Shown: positions 53,895 to 62,624 of the stretch, one piece after another
Numbering within the stretch: the stretch's first letter is position 1
Layout: every line of letters starts with the position of its first letter
Assembly: GCF_900176145.1 (NCBI RefSeq)
Contig: NZ_FWWY01000001.1
Coordinates: 1,101,819-1,165,818 of the forward strand
Reading direction: 5' to 3'
Length of the DNA: 64,000 nt
Origin: Sulfobacillus thermosulfidooxidans DSM 9293
GTDB lineage: Bacteria > Bacillota > Sulfobacillia > Sulfobacillales > Sulfobacillaceae
Position numbers and translations under genes: made by a program
Notes under the pieces: generated by a model
The model's database searches: none
Seen by the model: only the letters and a program-made list of their open reading frames with translations
Told to the model about the DNA's origin: nothing

Positions 53895-55145
53895 ATGATG
53901 AAAAATAAGATTATTGTTGTCGGAGCGGCGATGAGTTTTTTAACAGCTTCATTAGCTGGTTGTGGCTCAGCACCTACAACAACGAGTGCATCATCTTCAT
54001 CTTCCACGGCCATTCCCAAAGGACAAACTATTACCGTATGGTCATGGCAAGGGGGACCAATTTATAACCAAGTCGTAAAGATTGCTAATGCATGGGCTAA
54101 AGCGCATGGCGACACCGTAAAAGTAGTGAATCAGAGTAATAATCCAAATGGATTCCAATTTTATGCTACGGCGGCTCGCAGTGGTAAGGGGCCCGATGTC
54201 GTCTTTGGTATGCCACATGATAACAATGGACTTTTTGCTGAAGAAGGCCTCATTTCTCCTGTACCACAAGGTGATTTTAATCCGGCTGATTATAATGCAT
54301 CGGTGGATGAAGCTGTAACCATTAACGATAAAGTCTATTCACTGCCCGATTTTGTTCAAACGACAGCGTTATATTATAACAAGTCCATGATTAAGACTCC
54401 TCCCAAAACGTGGGCACAATTTGTGCAAGATGCGAATAAATACGGTTTTATGTATCCCCAACACAATCTATATTTCAACTTTGCGGTCATCGGTGGTATG
54501 GGGGGATATGTTTTCAAATATCAAAATGGCAAATTGGATCCCCAAAATATCGGCTTAAATACACCGGGGGCGATTCAAGGGTTTACCTTAATGCGAGAAA
54601 TGGATTCAAAGTATCACTGGATGACTCCTAGTACTGACAGCGCGGTATCTCTGTCAAAATTTACCGCTGGAAAAATTGGCATGACGATCAATGGACCATG
54701 GGATATTCCCAGTTTTCAGGCCGCTAAAATTCCCTTTGGTGTGGCACCGTTGCCAACGTTGCCCAATGGGCATCCCATGACTCCTTTCTTGGGAGTAATT
54801 ACCACCTTTGTGAATGCGCGAAGCCCTTATCAAGCGGCTGATTGGAGCCTCGCGAAAGCTCTCAGTTCATCCAACGCACAGATGGAATATTTCCAGCTCG
54901 AACAACAGATTCCGGCATTAACGAGTTTACGCGAGTCACCCACCATTCAAAATAATGCGAGTTTCAAAGCGTTTTCCGACGAAGTGCGGTATGCCGTGCC
55001 GATGCCGAACATTCCCCAAATGCAGGCAGTCTGGTCGGCTATGAGCGTTATTGAAGATATTATCAATGGCAAGTTGACTCCCACCACGGGTGCCAACGAT
55101 TTTGTCAAAGATATCAAGCAAGGCATTAAGGTTGCACAATCGTAA
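53895..55145 (+). CDS. Maltose/maltodextrin-type ABC transporter binding lipoprotein
   Basis: 416 residues; two adjacent ATG codons (53895, 53898) follow AGGAGG by 4 or 7 bases. The signal peptide ends in the lipobox SLAGCG, then a Ser/Thr-rich linker. The rest is a cluster-1 solute-binding fold with ITVWSWQGGPIYNQV, PDVVFGMPHDNNGLFAEEGL and FTAGKIGMTINGPWDI, the last two close to MalE-type proteins. It delivers oligosaccharides to the permeases that follow. The gene is more AT-rich than the GC-rich insertion sequences in the window. Confidence 0.9.
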   Translation: MMKNKIIVVGAAMSFLTASLAGCGSAPTTTSASSSSSTAIPKGQTITVWSWQGGPIYNQVVKIANAWAKAHGDTVKVVNQSNNPNGFQFYATAARSGKGPDVVFGMPHDNNGLFAEEGLISPVPQGDFNPADYNASVDEAVTINDKVYSLPDFVQTTALYYNKSMIKTPPKTWAQFVQDANKYGFMYPQHNLYFNFAVIGGMGGYVFKYQNGKLDPQNIGLNTPGAIQGFTLMREMDSKYHWMTPSTDSAVSLSKFTAGKIGMTINGPWDIPSFQAAKIPFGVAPLPTLPNGHPMTPFLGVITTFVNARSPYQAADWSLAKALSSSNAQMEYFQLEQQIPALTSLRESPTIQNNASFKAFSDEVRYAVPMPNIPQMQAVWSAMSVIEDIINGKLTPTTGANDFVKDIKQGIKVAQS

Positions 55146-55168
55146 AATCGCCGCTAAGGCCTGAATGA

Positions 55169-55193
55169 GGGTATCTACACGATGTGGATACCC
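55169..55193 (+). other. Hairpin between binding-protein and permease genes
   Basis: GGGTATC pairs with GATACCC and CAC with GTG inside. No T-tract follows. Such hairpins after a binding-protein gene usually stabilise or differentially end the upstream message, giving more binding protein than permease. Confidence 0.6.
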
Positions 55194-55218
55194 CATTGCT
55201 ATCCTTTTTGAGAAGTAG

Positions 55219-56211
55219 GTGAATATGACAATGGCACAAGCGGAGATAACATCCCAGCATTCTGAACGTCCTAAGCTTCATCTATCGAAACAGAGAATGC
55301 GAGAAAAACCCGTGGCCTATGCGTTTTTAGCGCCGGCGTTAATAACCATGTCATTAATTAGTTTGGCACCTATTGGATATACCATTTATATTTCCTTTAC
55401 GAATTTTGATGCCTTTCATTTTATGCATTATCAATTTGTCGGTATCCAAAATTTCATTGCGCTGTTTAATCCCAATGATCCCTTATCAGGTGTATTTATT
55501 CCGACATTGATTTGGACATTTGCCTTTGCCATAATTACGACTTTGGTTAACTATTTTGTGGGATTAGTTCTCGCCGTGTTACTAAATAACAAGAATATGC
55601 CAGAAGCCCCTATATACCGAGCCATCTTAATTATTCCCTGGGCTGTTCCATCGTTAATCAGCTTATTGGCTTGGCAAGGATTATTGAATCATTCCTATGG
55701 TCAAATTAATGGATTTTTGCATCTGTTAGGATTACAAGGCGTAGATTGGTTGGGGAATCCGTTTTGGGCGCGAATTTCGGTGTTAATGGTCAATTTGTGG
55801 GCAGGCTTTCCGTATATGATGACCGTGTGTCTCGGCGCCTTGCAAGCCATTGGACCGGAATTATATGAAGCCGCGGCGATTGATGGGGCCAATCGGACCC
55901 AACAATTTCGCTACATCACAATCCCTGCCATATGGAAAATGACCTTGCCATTAGTTATTCCATCCTTCGCCTTCAATTTTAATAATTTCAACGCGGTTTA
56001 TTTGTTGACGGGCGGTGGACCGCCGCGACCCACCAATCAATTCGCTGGGTATACGGATATTTTAGCGTCAGCTGCGTATAAGATGACACTAACCTTCAAC
56101 AAGTATGATTGGGCTGCTGCGATCTCTGTGGTCTTATTCATTATCGTGGGGATATTGAGCTGGTTGCAAATGCACTATACCCATGCGTTTGAGGAGAGTG
56201 ACATTTCATGA
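55219..56211 (+). CDS. Sugar ABC transporter permease, MalF type
   Basis: 330 residues with six membrane helices. The ATPase-docking EAA loop reads ELYEAAAIDGANRTQQFRYI (about 213-232). The N-terminus is short, without the large periplasmic domain of E. coli MalF, as in other Gram-positives. The GTG at 55219 or an ATG two codons later may be the start. Its stop overlaps the next permease start by 4 bases. No ATPase gene is in the operon, so a shared MsmX-type ATPase elsewhere is expected. Confidence 0.92.
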   Translation: MNMTMAQAEITSQHSERPKLHLSKQRMREKPVAYAFLAPALITMSLISLAPIGYTIYISFTNFDAFHFMHYQFVGIQNFIALFNPNDPLSGVFIPTLIWTFAFAIITTLVNYFVGLVLAVLLNNKNMPEAPIYRAILIIPWAVPSLISLLAWQGLLNHSYGQINGFLHLLGLQGVDWLGNPFWARISVLMVNLWAGFPYMMTVCLGALQAIGPELYEAAAIDGANRTQQFRYITIPAIWKMTLPLVIPSFAFNFNNFNAVYLLTGGGPPRPTNQFAGYTDILASAAYKMTLTFNKYDWAAAISVVLFIIVGILSWLQMHYTHAFEESDIS

Positions 56212-57101
56212 GTCATCCAATTCCGTCGTGGCTTCATAAGGCATCTACAACATCTTTTAAGCACCATGCGGCTTTATCTTCTCATGAACGTGTCTTCCTT
56301 TGGATTTCTCGGTTTGTCATTTGGTTTGTGATGATACTAAGCATTATTCCTCTCTGGTTTGTGGCCGAAGCATCTTTTAATCCGTCCAATGCCTATTTTA
56401 GTGTGAGCCTGTTTCCGGTCCATCCGTCCCTGTATAATTACCAATATCTCTTTCATCATACGCAATTTTTTATCTGGGTTAAAAATAGCCTGATTGTCAG
56501 TGTTACAGTGGCAATGGGACAAGTTATTATTACCGCTTTAGCGGCGTATGCCTTTTCCCGGTTACGGTTTTGGGGGCGAAAGTATGGGCTAATGACGCTT
56601 ATTATTCTTCAAATGTTTCCCAACTTCCTAGCCATTGCGGCGATTTATTCGGCTTTGGCGAAGTTAAATCTGATTAATGATTTATGGGCGTATATCCTTG
56701 TGTTATTAGGAGGAAGCGCCTACAATATCTGGTTATTAAAGCGATATTTTGATTCGATTCCTAAAGAGTTAGACGAAGCAGCTTTAGTTGATGGGGCTAC
56801 ACCATGGCAACGGTTTACGCGAATTATTCTCCCTTTATCGTTGCCAATGTTAGTTGTCATTTTCATCTTTACGCTGATGGGAGCCTTCAGCGAGTATATT
56901 TTAGCCGGAACGATTCTTCAAACGCCCAATCATTACACTTTGGGTCTGGGCATGTATAGCTTAATCAGTGCTCAATTTGCTAAAAACTGGGGAGAATTTG
57001 CTGCTGCTGCGTTATTATCTGCAGTCCCCCTCACGATTATTTTCGGATTACTTCAGCGGTTTATCGCTTCAGGTCTGATGGCGGGTTCCGTTAAAGGATA
57101 A
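56208..57101 (+). CDS. Sugar ABC transporter permease, MalG type
   Basis: 297 residues with six membrane helices. The EAA loop is ELDEAALVDGATPWQRFTRI (about 184-203). ATG overlaps the upstream permease stop (ATGA). The C-terminus ends SGLMAGSVKG, the usual MalG-type ending. It pairs with the MalF-type subunit to form the channel for oligosaccharide uptake. Confidence 0.92.
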   Translation: MSHPIPSWLHKASTTSFKHHAALSSHERVFLWISRFVIWFVMILSIIPLWFVAEASFNPSNAYFSVSLFPVHPSLYNYQYLFHHTQFFIWVKNSLIVSVTVAMGQVIITALAAYAFSRLRFWGRKYGLMTLIILQMFPNFLAIAAIYSALAKLNLINDLWAYILVLLGGSAYNIWLLKRYFDSIPKELDEAALVDGATPWQRFTRIILPLSLPMLVVIFIFTLMGAFSEYILAGTILQTPNHYTLGLGMYSLISAQFAKNWGEFAAAALLSAVPLTIIFGLLQRFIASGLMAGSVKG

Positions 57102-57140
57102 TTAAGATGACAATATTTAGGCCAAAGGATTAGTTGGGGA

Positions 57141-57168
57141 AGAAGCAAGAAGCAAGAAGCAAGAAAGA
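57141..57168 (+). repeat. Short tandem repeat (7 bp, three and a half copies)
   Basis: AGAAGCA is repeated at 57141, 57148 and 57155, then AGAAAGA. It lies between the permease gene and the LacI-family start. A 7-bp unit changes phase with each copy, and it is purine-rich like a ribosome-binding region. Confidence 0.75.
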
Positions 57169-57187
57169 AGGTTGTATAACCTCTTTT

Positions 57188-58216
57188 ATGTATACAATTA
57201 AGGATGTTGCGGAAAGAGCTGGAGTCTCGGTTGCCACCGTTTCTCGGTATATGAATGGGTTTCCCCATATCTCAGAAAGTGCCCGTCGACGAATCCAACA
57301 AGCTATCGCCGAATTAAACTACCGTCCCAATATTGCTGCTAGTGGTTTGGTGACGAAGACGACCAAAGCTATTGGGCTCATGGTTTTAACGGGTATCAGT
57401 GAATTTTTCTCGAACCCATTTTTTACCCAAGTTCTTAATGGTATCAGTCATAAAGCATTATCGGCACATTATGATGTTCTCTTATCCACATCCGGGTCGG
57501 ATGAAATAGAAGTCTTAACCAATTGGATTCGAGGAGGACGAGTCGACGGGATTATTTTATTGCGTAGTCGCTTAGAGGATCCGGCAATTGATCTTGTCGT
57601 GCAAGAGCGCTTTCCTGCTGTCTTGTTAGGTAGACCAGCACATAATCAACCGATTGATTATGTGGATAACGATAATGTTGATGCCGCGTATCAAGCCACT
57701 ACGCATTTGATTCGATTAGGGCATCAACGTGTGGCTTTTATGGGCGGTGGTAAGCACCTTGTGGTAACCCAAGATCGGATTTTGGGATATCAAAAAGCTT
57801 TGCGGGAATATGATATGCCGATTCATGATGCGTATATTCGCACAGGTCACTACAAAAAAAATAGCGGTTATGCAGTTTGTCAAGAACTTCTGCGATTATC
57901 CAAGCCGCCTACAGCGATTGTAGCATCTGATGATATTATGGCGATTGGTGCCATGCAAGCAGCTCATGATGCGCATTTACGCGTGCCCGACGAGTTGTCC
58001 ATTGTGGGCTTTAACGATCTCGCTATCAGCAGTCTAACGATTCCTCCATTGACATCGATGCGGATTCACATCCACGAATTGGGATTTAAGGCAGCGGATT
58101 TGCTGCTCAAAAGAATCGCGCAGCCGTCTTTACCTCAACAAGTGGCGGTCATACGAACCCATTTGGTGGTTCGACAGTCCACTGCCTCCTTCATTTCGGG
58201 AGAGATAAAGCCGTAA
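57188..58216 (+). CDS. LacI/GalR-family transcriptional regulator
   Basis: 342 residues from the ATG at 57188, giving the usual start MYTIKDVAERAGVS with helix-turn-helix (4-25) and hinge (about 45-58). A periplasmic-binding-protein-like effector domain follows (GYQKALREYD; AIVASDDIMAIGAMQAA; VGFNDLAISSLTIPPLTS). A TTG at 57134 would add 18 residues, but they are encoded by the tandem repeat. It lies inside the sugar operon and probably represses it through the palindrome at 53872-53885, with a maltooligosaccharide as inducer. Confidence 0.9.
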   Translation: MYTIKDVAERAGVSVATVSRYMNGFPHISESARRRIQQAIAELNYRPNIAASGLVTKTTKAIGLMVLTGISEFFSNPFFTQVLNGISHKALSAHYDVLLSTSGSDEIEVLTNWIRGGRVDGIILLRSRLEDPAIDLVVQERFPAVLLGRPAHNQPIDYVDNDNVDAAYQATTHLIRLGHQRVAFMGGGKHLVVTQDRILGYQKALREYDMPIHDAYIRTGHYKKNSGYAVCQELLRLSKPPTAIVASDDIMAIGAMQAAHDAHLRVPDELSIVGFNDLAISSLTIPPLTSMRIHIHELGFKAADLLLKRIAQPSLPQQVAVIRTHLVVRQSTASFISGEIKP

Positions 58217-58253
58217 TTGGCCGGCCATTGTCTGTTATTTTGGTTAAAAAAGG

Positions 58254-59963
58254 ATGATGATCGTGAATAATCCATTATGGGCAAGGCATGATCCGTGGAT
58301 ACCTGAGGCGTATCCTCTTAATGCACACACACTCCGGGTAACCCTTTATATTGGGAAAAATGCTGCCAAAGCGGTACGCGTTTACTATGGGGATCGTTAC
58401 GACAAGCGAATTTACCGTGCGGCTTTGGCGAAAGTTGGTCAAAATGCCAGCGAGGATATTTTTCAGGCAACCCTTCCTCTTCATACAGGACGTTTTCAAT
58501 ACCTCTTTGAGATCATAACCAAGGAGTTACAATCCTGGACGTTTGGCGCTGATGGTCTTGGTCAGGATGTGGATCATGATGAGCCCTTTCAATATGCTTA
58601 TATTCAGCCAGGTGAATGGTCATCGGATCTCTCTTGGATCAACCAGGCGGTGTGCTATCAGATTTTTCCCGACCGTTTTTTCCGTCATCGTGGGGCGAGA
58701 AGACCTCGTCATGTGACATTGAGTTCTTGGTCTTCAGAGCCCACACCGACCAGTTTCTTTGGGGGAACATTGAAGGGAATTGAAGAGAAAGTAGACTATT
58801 TGGCTGATTTGGGCGTCAATGTCGTTTATCTTACACCGATTTTCTTATCACCGAGTAACCACCGCTATGATATTGTGGATTATTTTCGGATTGATCCTTT
58901 ATTAGGCACGATGGCGGACTTACAGTCACTCGTCCACAAACTTCATCAGCATGATATGAAACTGATTCTAGATGCCGTATTCAACCATACGAGCCGAGAA
59001 TTTTTTGCGTTTCAAGATATTGTCCGGAACGCTTCCCGTTCCCCCTTTTGGGATTGGTATTTTGTTGAGGGATCCCCGGTTCAGGAGGATCCGCCAAATT
59101 ATGAGACCTTTGGGACCCACATTGCCACGATGCCGAAACTCAATGTGTCACACCCTGAAGTACAAAGGTATTTGTTAAACGTGGGACGGTATTGGATAGA
59201 GCATGCCGATATTGATGGATGGCGCCTCGATGTCGCCAATGAAGTCGATCATGATTTTTGGCGGCGGTTTCGGCAAGAAATGAAATCACTCAAACCGGGA
59301 GCTTTAATCATTGGGGAGGTTTGGCATGATGCGACGCCGTGGTTAAGTGGGGATCAGTTCGATGGCACCATGAACTATCCGTGGCGGCATACATTATTGG
59401 ACTATTTTGTCGAACAAAGGCGGTCGGTTTCAGAATTGGCCCAACATCTAGATCGGTGGCAGTGGAAGTATCCAGACAACGCCACACGCGCGTCGTGGAA
59501 TCTTTTGGGGACGCACGATACTCCGAGAATTTTAACCCTGTTAAAAGAAGATCTTTCGCGTCTCAAGCTGCTCTTTCTGATTCAAATGACGTGGAGAGGA
59601 ATTCCCATGATCTATTATGGTGATGAATGGGGGATGACAGGCGAGGGCGATCCCTTGTGTCGGGGAGGGATGACATGGGATGCTCCAAACCCGGATCTCT
59701 TTGAATTTGTTAAGCGTTTAATTTTGTTACGGCAGCAATATAGAGCATTAAGCGCAGGAGATTTGCATATTCACCATGAATGGACAGCCCATGATATTTT
59801 AGAATATGAACGAACGACCGGATCTCAAACAGTCCGTATTACAATCAATTTCGGTCAAAAAGCATGGGGGTTGCCATCAAACCGGCAGACCTTGTTCTCG
59901 ACCATGGATCAGGCGCGCCCGTATTTAGCGCCATGGCATGGAGAAATCTGGATTCTTCCCTAA
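58254..59963 (+). CDS. GH13 alpha-amylase-family enzyme (cyclomaltodextrinase/neopullulanase type)
   Basis: 569 residues. An N-terminal beta domain (about 1-120) of the kind seen in GH13_20 enzymes precedes the barrel. Catalytic residues are the nucleophile Asp in DGWRLDVANEVD (near 327), the acid Glu in IIGEVWHD (near 360) and Asp in LLGTHDTPRIL (near 424). There is no signal peptide, so it acts in the cytoplasm on imported maltodextrins or cyclodextrins. ATG codons at 58254 and 58257 or the GTG at 58263 are possible starts; AAAAAAGG is close by. It is the last gene of the operon and convergent with the glycosyltransferase. Confidence 0.9.
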   Translation: MMIVNNPLWARHDPWIPEAYPLNAHTLRVTLYIGKNAAKAVRVYYGDRYDKRIYRAALAKVGQNASEDIFQATLPLHTGRFQYLFEIITKELQSWTFGADGLGQDVDHDEPFQYAYIQPGEWSSDLSWINQAVCYQIFPDRFFRHRGARRPRHVTLSSWSSEPTPTSFFGGTLKGIEEKVDYLADLGVNVVYLTPIFLSPSNHRYDIVDYFRIDPLLGTMADLQSLVHKLHQHDMKLILDAVFNHTSREFFAFQDIVRNASRSPFWDWYFVEGSPVQEDPPNYETFGTHIATMPKLNVSHPEVQRYLLNVGRYWIEHADIDGWRLDVANEVDHDFWRRFRQEMKSLKPGALIIGEVWHDATPWLSGDQFDGTMNYPWRHTLLDYFVEQRRSVSELAQHLDRWQWKYPDNATRASWNLLGTHDTPRILTLLKEDLSRLKLLFLIQMTWRGIPMIYYGDEWGMTGEGDPLCRGGMTWDAPNPDLFEFVKRLILLRQQYRALSAGDLHIHHEWTAHDILEYERTTGSQTVRITINFGQKAWGLPSNRQTLFSTMDQARPYLAPWHGEIWILP

Positions 59964-60016
59964 TCGCTTTTAGCCAGATCGTTTTCCCAAGGCGGTGGGG
60001 ATAAGCCGTTTCCGGT

Positions 60017-62233
60017 CTATTTGCTGTTGATAGCAACAACGGGTGAAGGCACATCTTCAGGTACCACCTTATGCCAATCGACTAAGCCATGCATGGTTTT
60101 TTCCCAGTGTGAGGGTCGCGTGATCAGTTGGATGAAGGCTTTCCATGAAGCCAAGGACATCATGCCCCAATAAACGGGGGCAAATAAGGTATAAGGGATG
60201 AGATGCCAATTGCCCCGTTTAGCAGCACCGACCGCATTTAGATAGGTAAAGACAAAATTGCCGACTAACAAGTTCAACATGCCTAAATAGTAAATTCCTG
60301 GCGGAAAGAGTTGCGGGATAAGTTGCCAGTGGGTCATAAACCACAGCGAGGTGATAAACCAATAAAAAGGATTTAAGATGAACATCAATGGCGTTCCTAA
60401 AATGGACATTTGAAACCCGATAAATCCCCGCCATCCTAGTTTTTGGCGCAGTTTACGAGGGTGGCGCATATGGACGAGCCAAGTTTGTAAATATCCTTTA
60501 ATCCACCGGGAACGTTGTCGAATCCAATTGACAAATTCGGAATTCGCCTCTTCATAGGTGATGGAATCCATGACGGCCGTGCGGTATCCGGCTTTATGTA
60601 AGCGGATTCCTAAATCCGCATCTTCTGTGACGTTAAAAGGATCCCATGCCCCTATTTGGCGTAAGAGAGCCGTGCGAAAATGATTGGAGGTTCCTCCAAG
60701 AGGAATGGGCAAATTGTTCCGGTACAGGGCTGGTAGAAACAGATCAAACCATGATCCATATTCTGCCGTAAACCAGCGAGTTAAAATGTTTTGCTCAGCA
60801 TTAAAATAGGAGAGCTTTGCCTGCACGCAGGCTAAGTTTTGAGGAGCGCGTTGAAACGCCAGCAACGCCTTTTTGAGTTGTTGGGGTTCAGGAACATCCT
60901 CGGCATCAAAAATGGTAATGAATTCTCCCCGGGCCTTTTGTAACCCAAAATTACAGGCTTTGGGTTTCGTGCGTGGGTCGCTGACGGGGACGATGACGAT
61001 CTCGACAAAGTGAGGCAAATGGGCTTGACGAGCCGCTTCGATGGTGGCGGTATCATCTTCCTCCAGTAATAATTTGACATCCAAGCGGTCTTTGGGATAA
61101 TCGAGGCGGTCTAACGCTTGCATTAATGTAGGAAGTACCTGGGCCTCATCCCGTGCCGGAATTAATATGGTATAGGGAGGTAACGTTTTGTCGTCAAGCT
61201 GGGCGATGTCCTCGCTTGTTATGTGCATTTCGTTATCATCGCGTGTGCCTTGAAGGATAATCCATATGCGGTATCCCACTAAAAACGCATACAGCACAAT
61301 AAAAAGGCTGCTGATGATGGTTAAAGTCAAGGTAAGGTGCCAGATTAAAAAACCGGTGATGACCACGGCCATCCCAATAAACCAGCCCATTTGCGGCTTA
61401 GTCACCGTCTTAATGGCGGAGTTATCGGGATCTTGTTCAACCAAATAAGATTTGCTGAGGGCCAAGTTATCATCCCGGTACTGAATGGACAACGCATATT
61501 CAATATCCCGCTGTCCTGTCAGTAGCGTCTTTATCCGTTTGTTGGCCAACTGACTTAAATGAGCTCGTCCTCGGCCATCAAAGGGATTGGTTACGGCCAC
61601 GACGAGTTCCTCATTGCTTACGCGGATGGGCACCATCTCATATTGTCGCCAGCTTTTTTCATCCATCAGATCCCAAATGCCTTTTAACTGGGGATCACGT
61701 GGCATTTTGCTTGTGTTCAGTAACGAGATGGTAGCTATTCCGGTTTGATAATGAAGAATCTCACAGACATCCCAGGTGGTAAGCAGATTGGCAGCAACGC
61801 AGATTTGCCCCAATTTCGCTCCAGATTGATTTTGCACGATTAATGCGTGATTCAGGTGCTCTGGCGTCAGACGATGCTGTTCAAGAGCAATTTCCCCAAA
61901 TTTTTTGTCCCCGTGGGGATGCCGATAGACATATTCTTGAGCCAGCACGATATCTAAGGGATGAGTGCGGTAAAAACGTACCGGACCAATATTTTCTAAT
62001 AGCTTTTCGAAAAGGGAGTTTTGCGCGGTATTTAACGGCCTGGAAATCGCAACACACAAGGTCCCTTGATTCCAGGCAAATGGAAGAATTCCCGCCTTAC
62101 GGGCGATGGGAGGATCGATCAGGTAAGCGGCGGCGGGATCGACGAAATCAGCCAGGGGATTCTCTTTCTCCCAGTGATCAAGAAGATTGATGTCATCAAG
62201 ATCGTGTAATTGCGTAAAATCCATTATGCTCAC
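60017..62233 (-). CDS. Processive GT2 glycosyltransferase with N-terminal MshEN (c-di-GMP-binding-type) module
   Basis: 738 residues, GTG start after AAGGAG. Residues 30-105 resemble the N-terminal domain of type II secretion ATPases. Residues 111-134 and 140-163 match the two 24-residue MshEN motifs (KFGEIALEQ... and KLGQICVAA...) separated by exactly 5 residues; 185-250 is a second secretion-ATPase-N-like part. After two membrane helices (about 283-330) comes a GT2 domain: LLLEEDDTAT, TIFDAEDVPEP, VTEDADLGIRLHKAGY and QRSRWIKGY, as in cellulose/hyaluronan synthases. Several C-terminal membrane helices follow. It probably extrudes a polysaccharide under c-di-GMP control. Confidence 0.85.
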   Translation of the reverse strand: MSIMDFTQLHDLDDINLLDHWEKENPLADFVDPAAAYLIDPPIARKAGILPFAWNQGTLCVAISRPLNTAQNSLFEKLLENIGPVRFYRTHPLDIVLAQEYVYRHPHGDKKFGEIALEQHRLTPEHLNHALIVQNQSGAKLGQICVAANLLTTWDVCEILHYQTGIATISLLNTSKMPRDPQLKGIWDLMDEKSWRQYEMVPIRVSNEELVVAVTNPFDGRGRAHLSQLANKRIKTLLTGQRDIEYALSIQYRDDNLALSKSYLVEQDPDNSAIKTVTKPQMGWFIGMAVVITGFLIWHLTLTLTIISSLFIVLYAFLVGYRIWIILQGTRDDNEMHITSEDIAQLDDKTLPPYTILIPARDEAQVLPTLMQALDRLDYPKDRLDVKLLLEEDDTATIEAARQAHLPHFVEIVIVPVSDPRTKPKACNFGLQKARGEFITIFDAEDVPEPQQLKKALLAFQRAPQNLACVQAKLSYFNAEQNILTRWFTAEYGSWFDLFLPALYRNNLPIPLGGTSNHFRTALLRQIGAWDPFNVTEDADLGIRLHKAGYRTAVMDSITYEEANSEFVNWIRQRSRWIKGYLQTWLVHMRHPRKLRQKLGWRGFIGFQMSILGTPLMFILNPFYWFITSLWFMTHWQLIPQLFPPGIYYLGMLNLLVGNFVFTYLNAVGAAKRGNWHLIPYTLFAPVYWGMMSLASWKAFIQLITRPSHWEKTMHGLVDWHKVVPEDVPSPVVAINSK

Positions 62234-62554
62234 TTGCCGGACTCCTTATTGGACAACTCATGTTATGAATGACGGTTCTTGATGGGCATGTAAATCACAC
62301 ACGTGCCAGCCAGCTCTGTTCTCTGAAAAACCATTTGTGCGAGAAGCTCTTCATGGTCTCCATGGTAGGGATTTTGCCTTGAGGTGTCAGTCCCTCAAGC
62401 TGTCTCAAAGAGAGTCTCTTTAAACCCGCTACGCATCACCCGATAAAGATTTTTATGGAGGTTGTGAATTTAGTCATGCCATCTCGCGATCTTGGCATCT
62501 CAAGCTAGTGAGATATCAAGAAAAACCAGCAATACCCAAACCAGTAATACAACG
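62234..62554 (-). other. Hairpin-rich leader region of the glycosyltransferase gene
   Basis: 320 bp without a gene. Perfect short hairpins occur in series: ATCTCA/TGAGAT (about 62497-62514), ATGCCA/TGGCAT (62476-62498), AAAGAGA/TCTTT (about 62408-62422), CTTGAGG/CCTCAAG (62378-62399) and CATGG/CCATG (62352-62364). An AGGGA at about 62390 could also pair with TCCCT at about 62368. This may be a structured 5' leader; it does not match the GEMM c-di-GMP riboswitch consensus. Confidence 0.4.
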
Positions 62555-62578
62555 ACTCCGCAGGGCAACCTGCGGAGT
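62555..62578 (-). terminator. Hairpin after the TIG-repeat gene, probable terminator
   Basis: ACTCCGCAGG pairs perfectly with CCTGCGGAGT around a 4-base loop. The following minus-strand sequence CGTTGTATTACTGG is only moderately T-rich, so termination strength is uncertain. Confidence 0.6.
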
Positions 62579-62624
62579 GGAAGAGGGATGATGGTTTAGG
62601 CTTATCATCCAATGCGTGATGATT

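Noticed and set aside
57141-57168. Repeat run as a CRISPR array
   Set aside because: The unit is only 7 bp with no spacers; no CRISPR array or cas gene was seen in the window.
62234-62554. c-di-GMP (GEMM) riboswitch upstream of the MshEN glycosyltransferase
   Set aside because: I looked for the conserved GEMM-I and GEMM-II cores and did not find them. Only hairpins without a known consensus are present.
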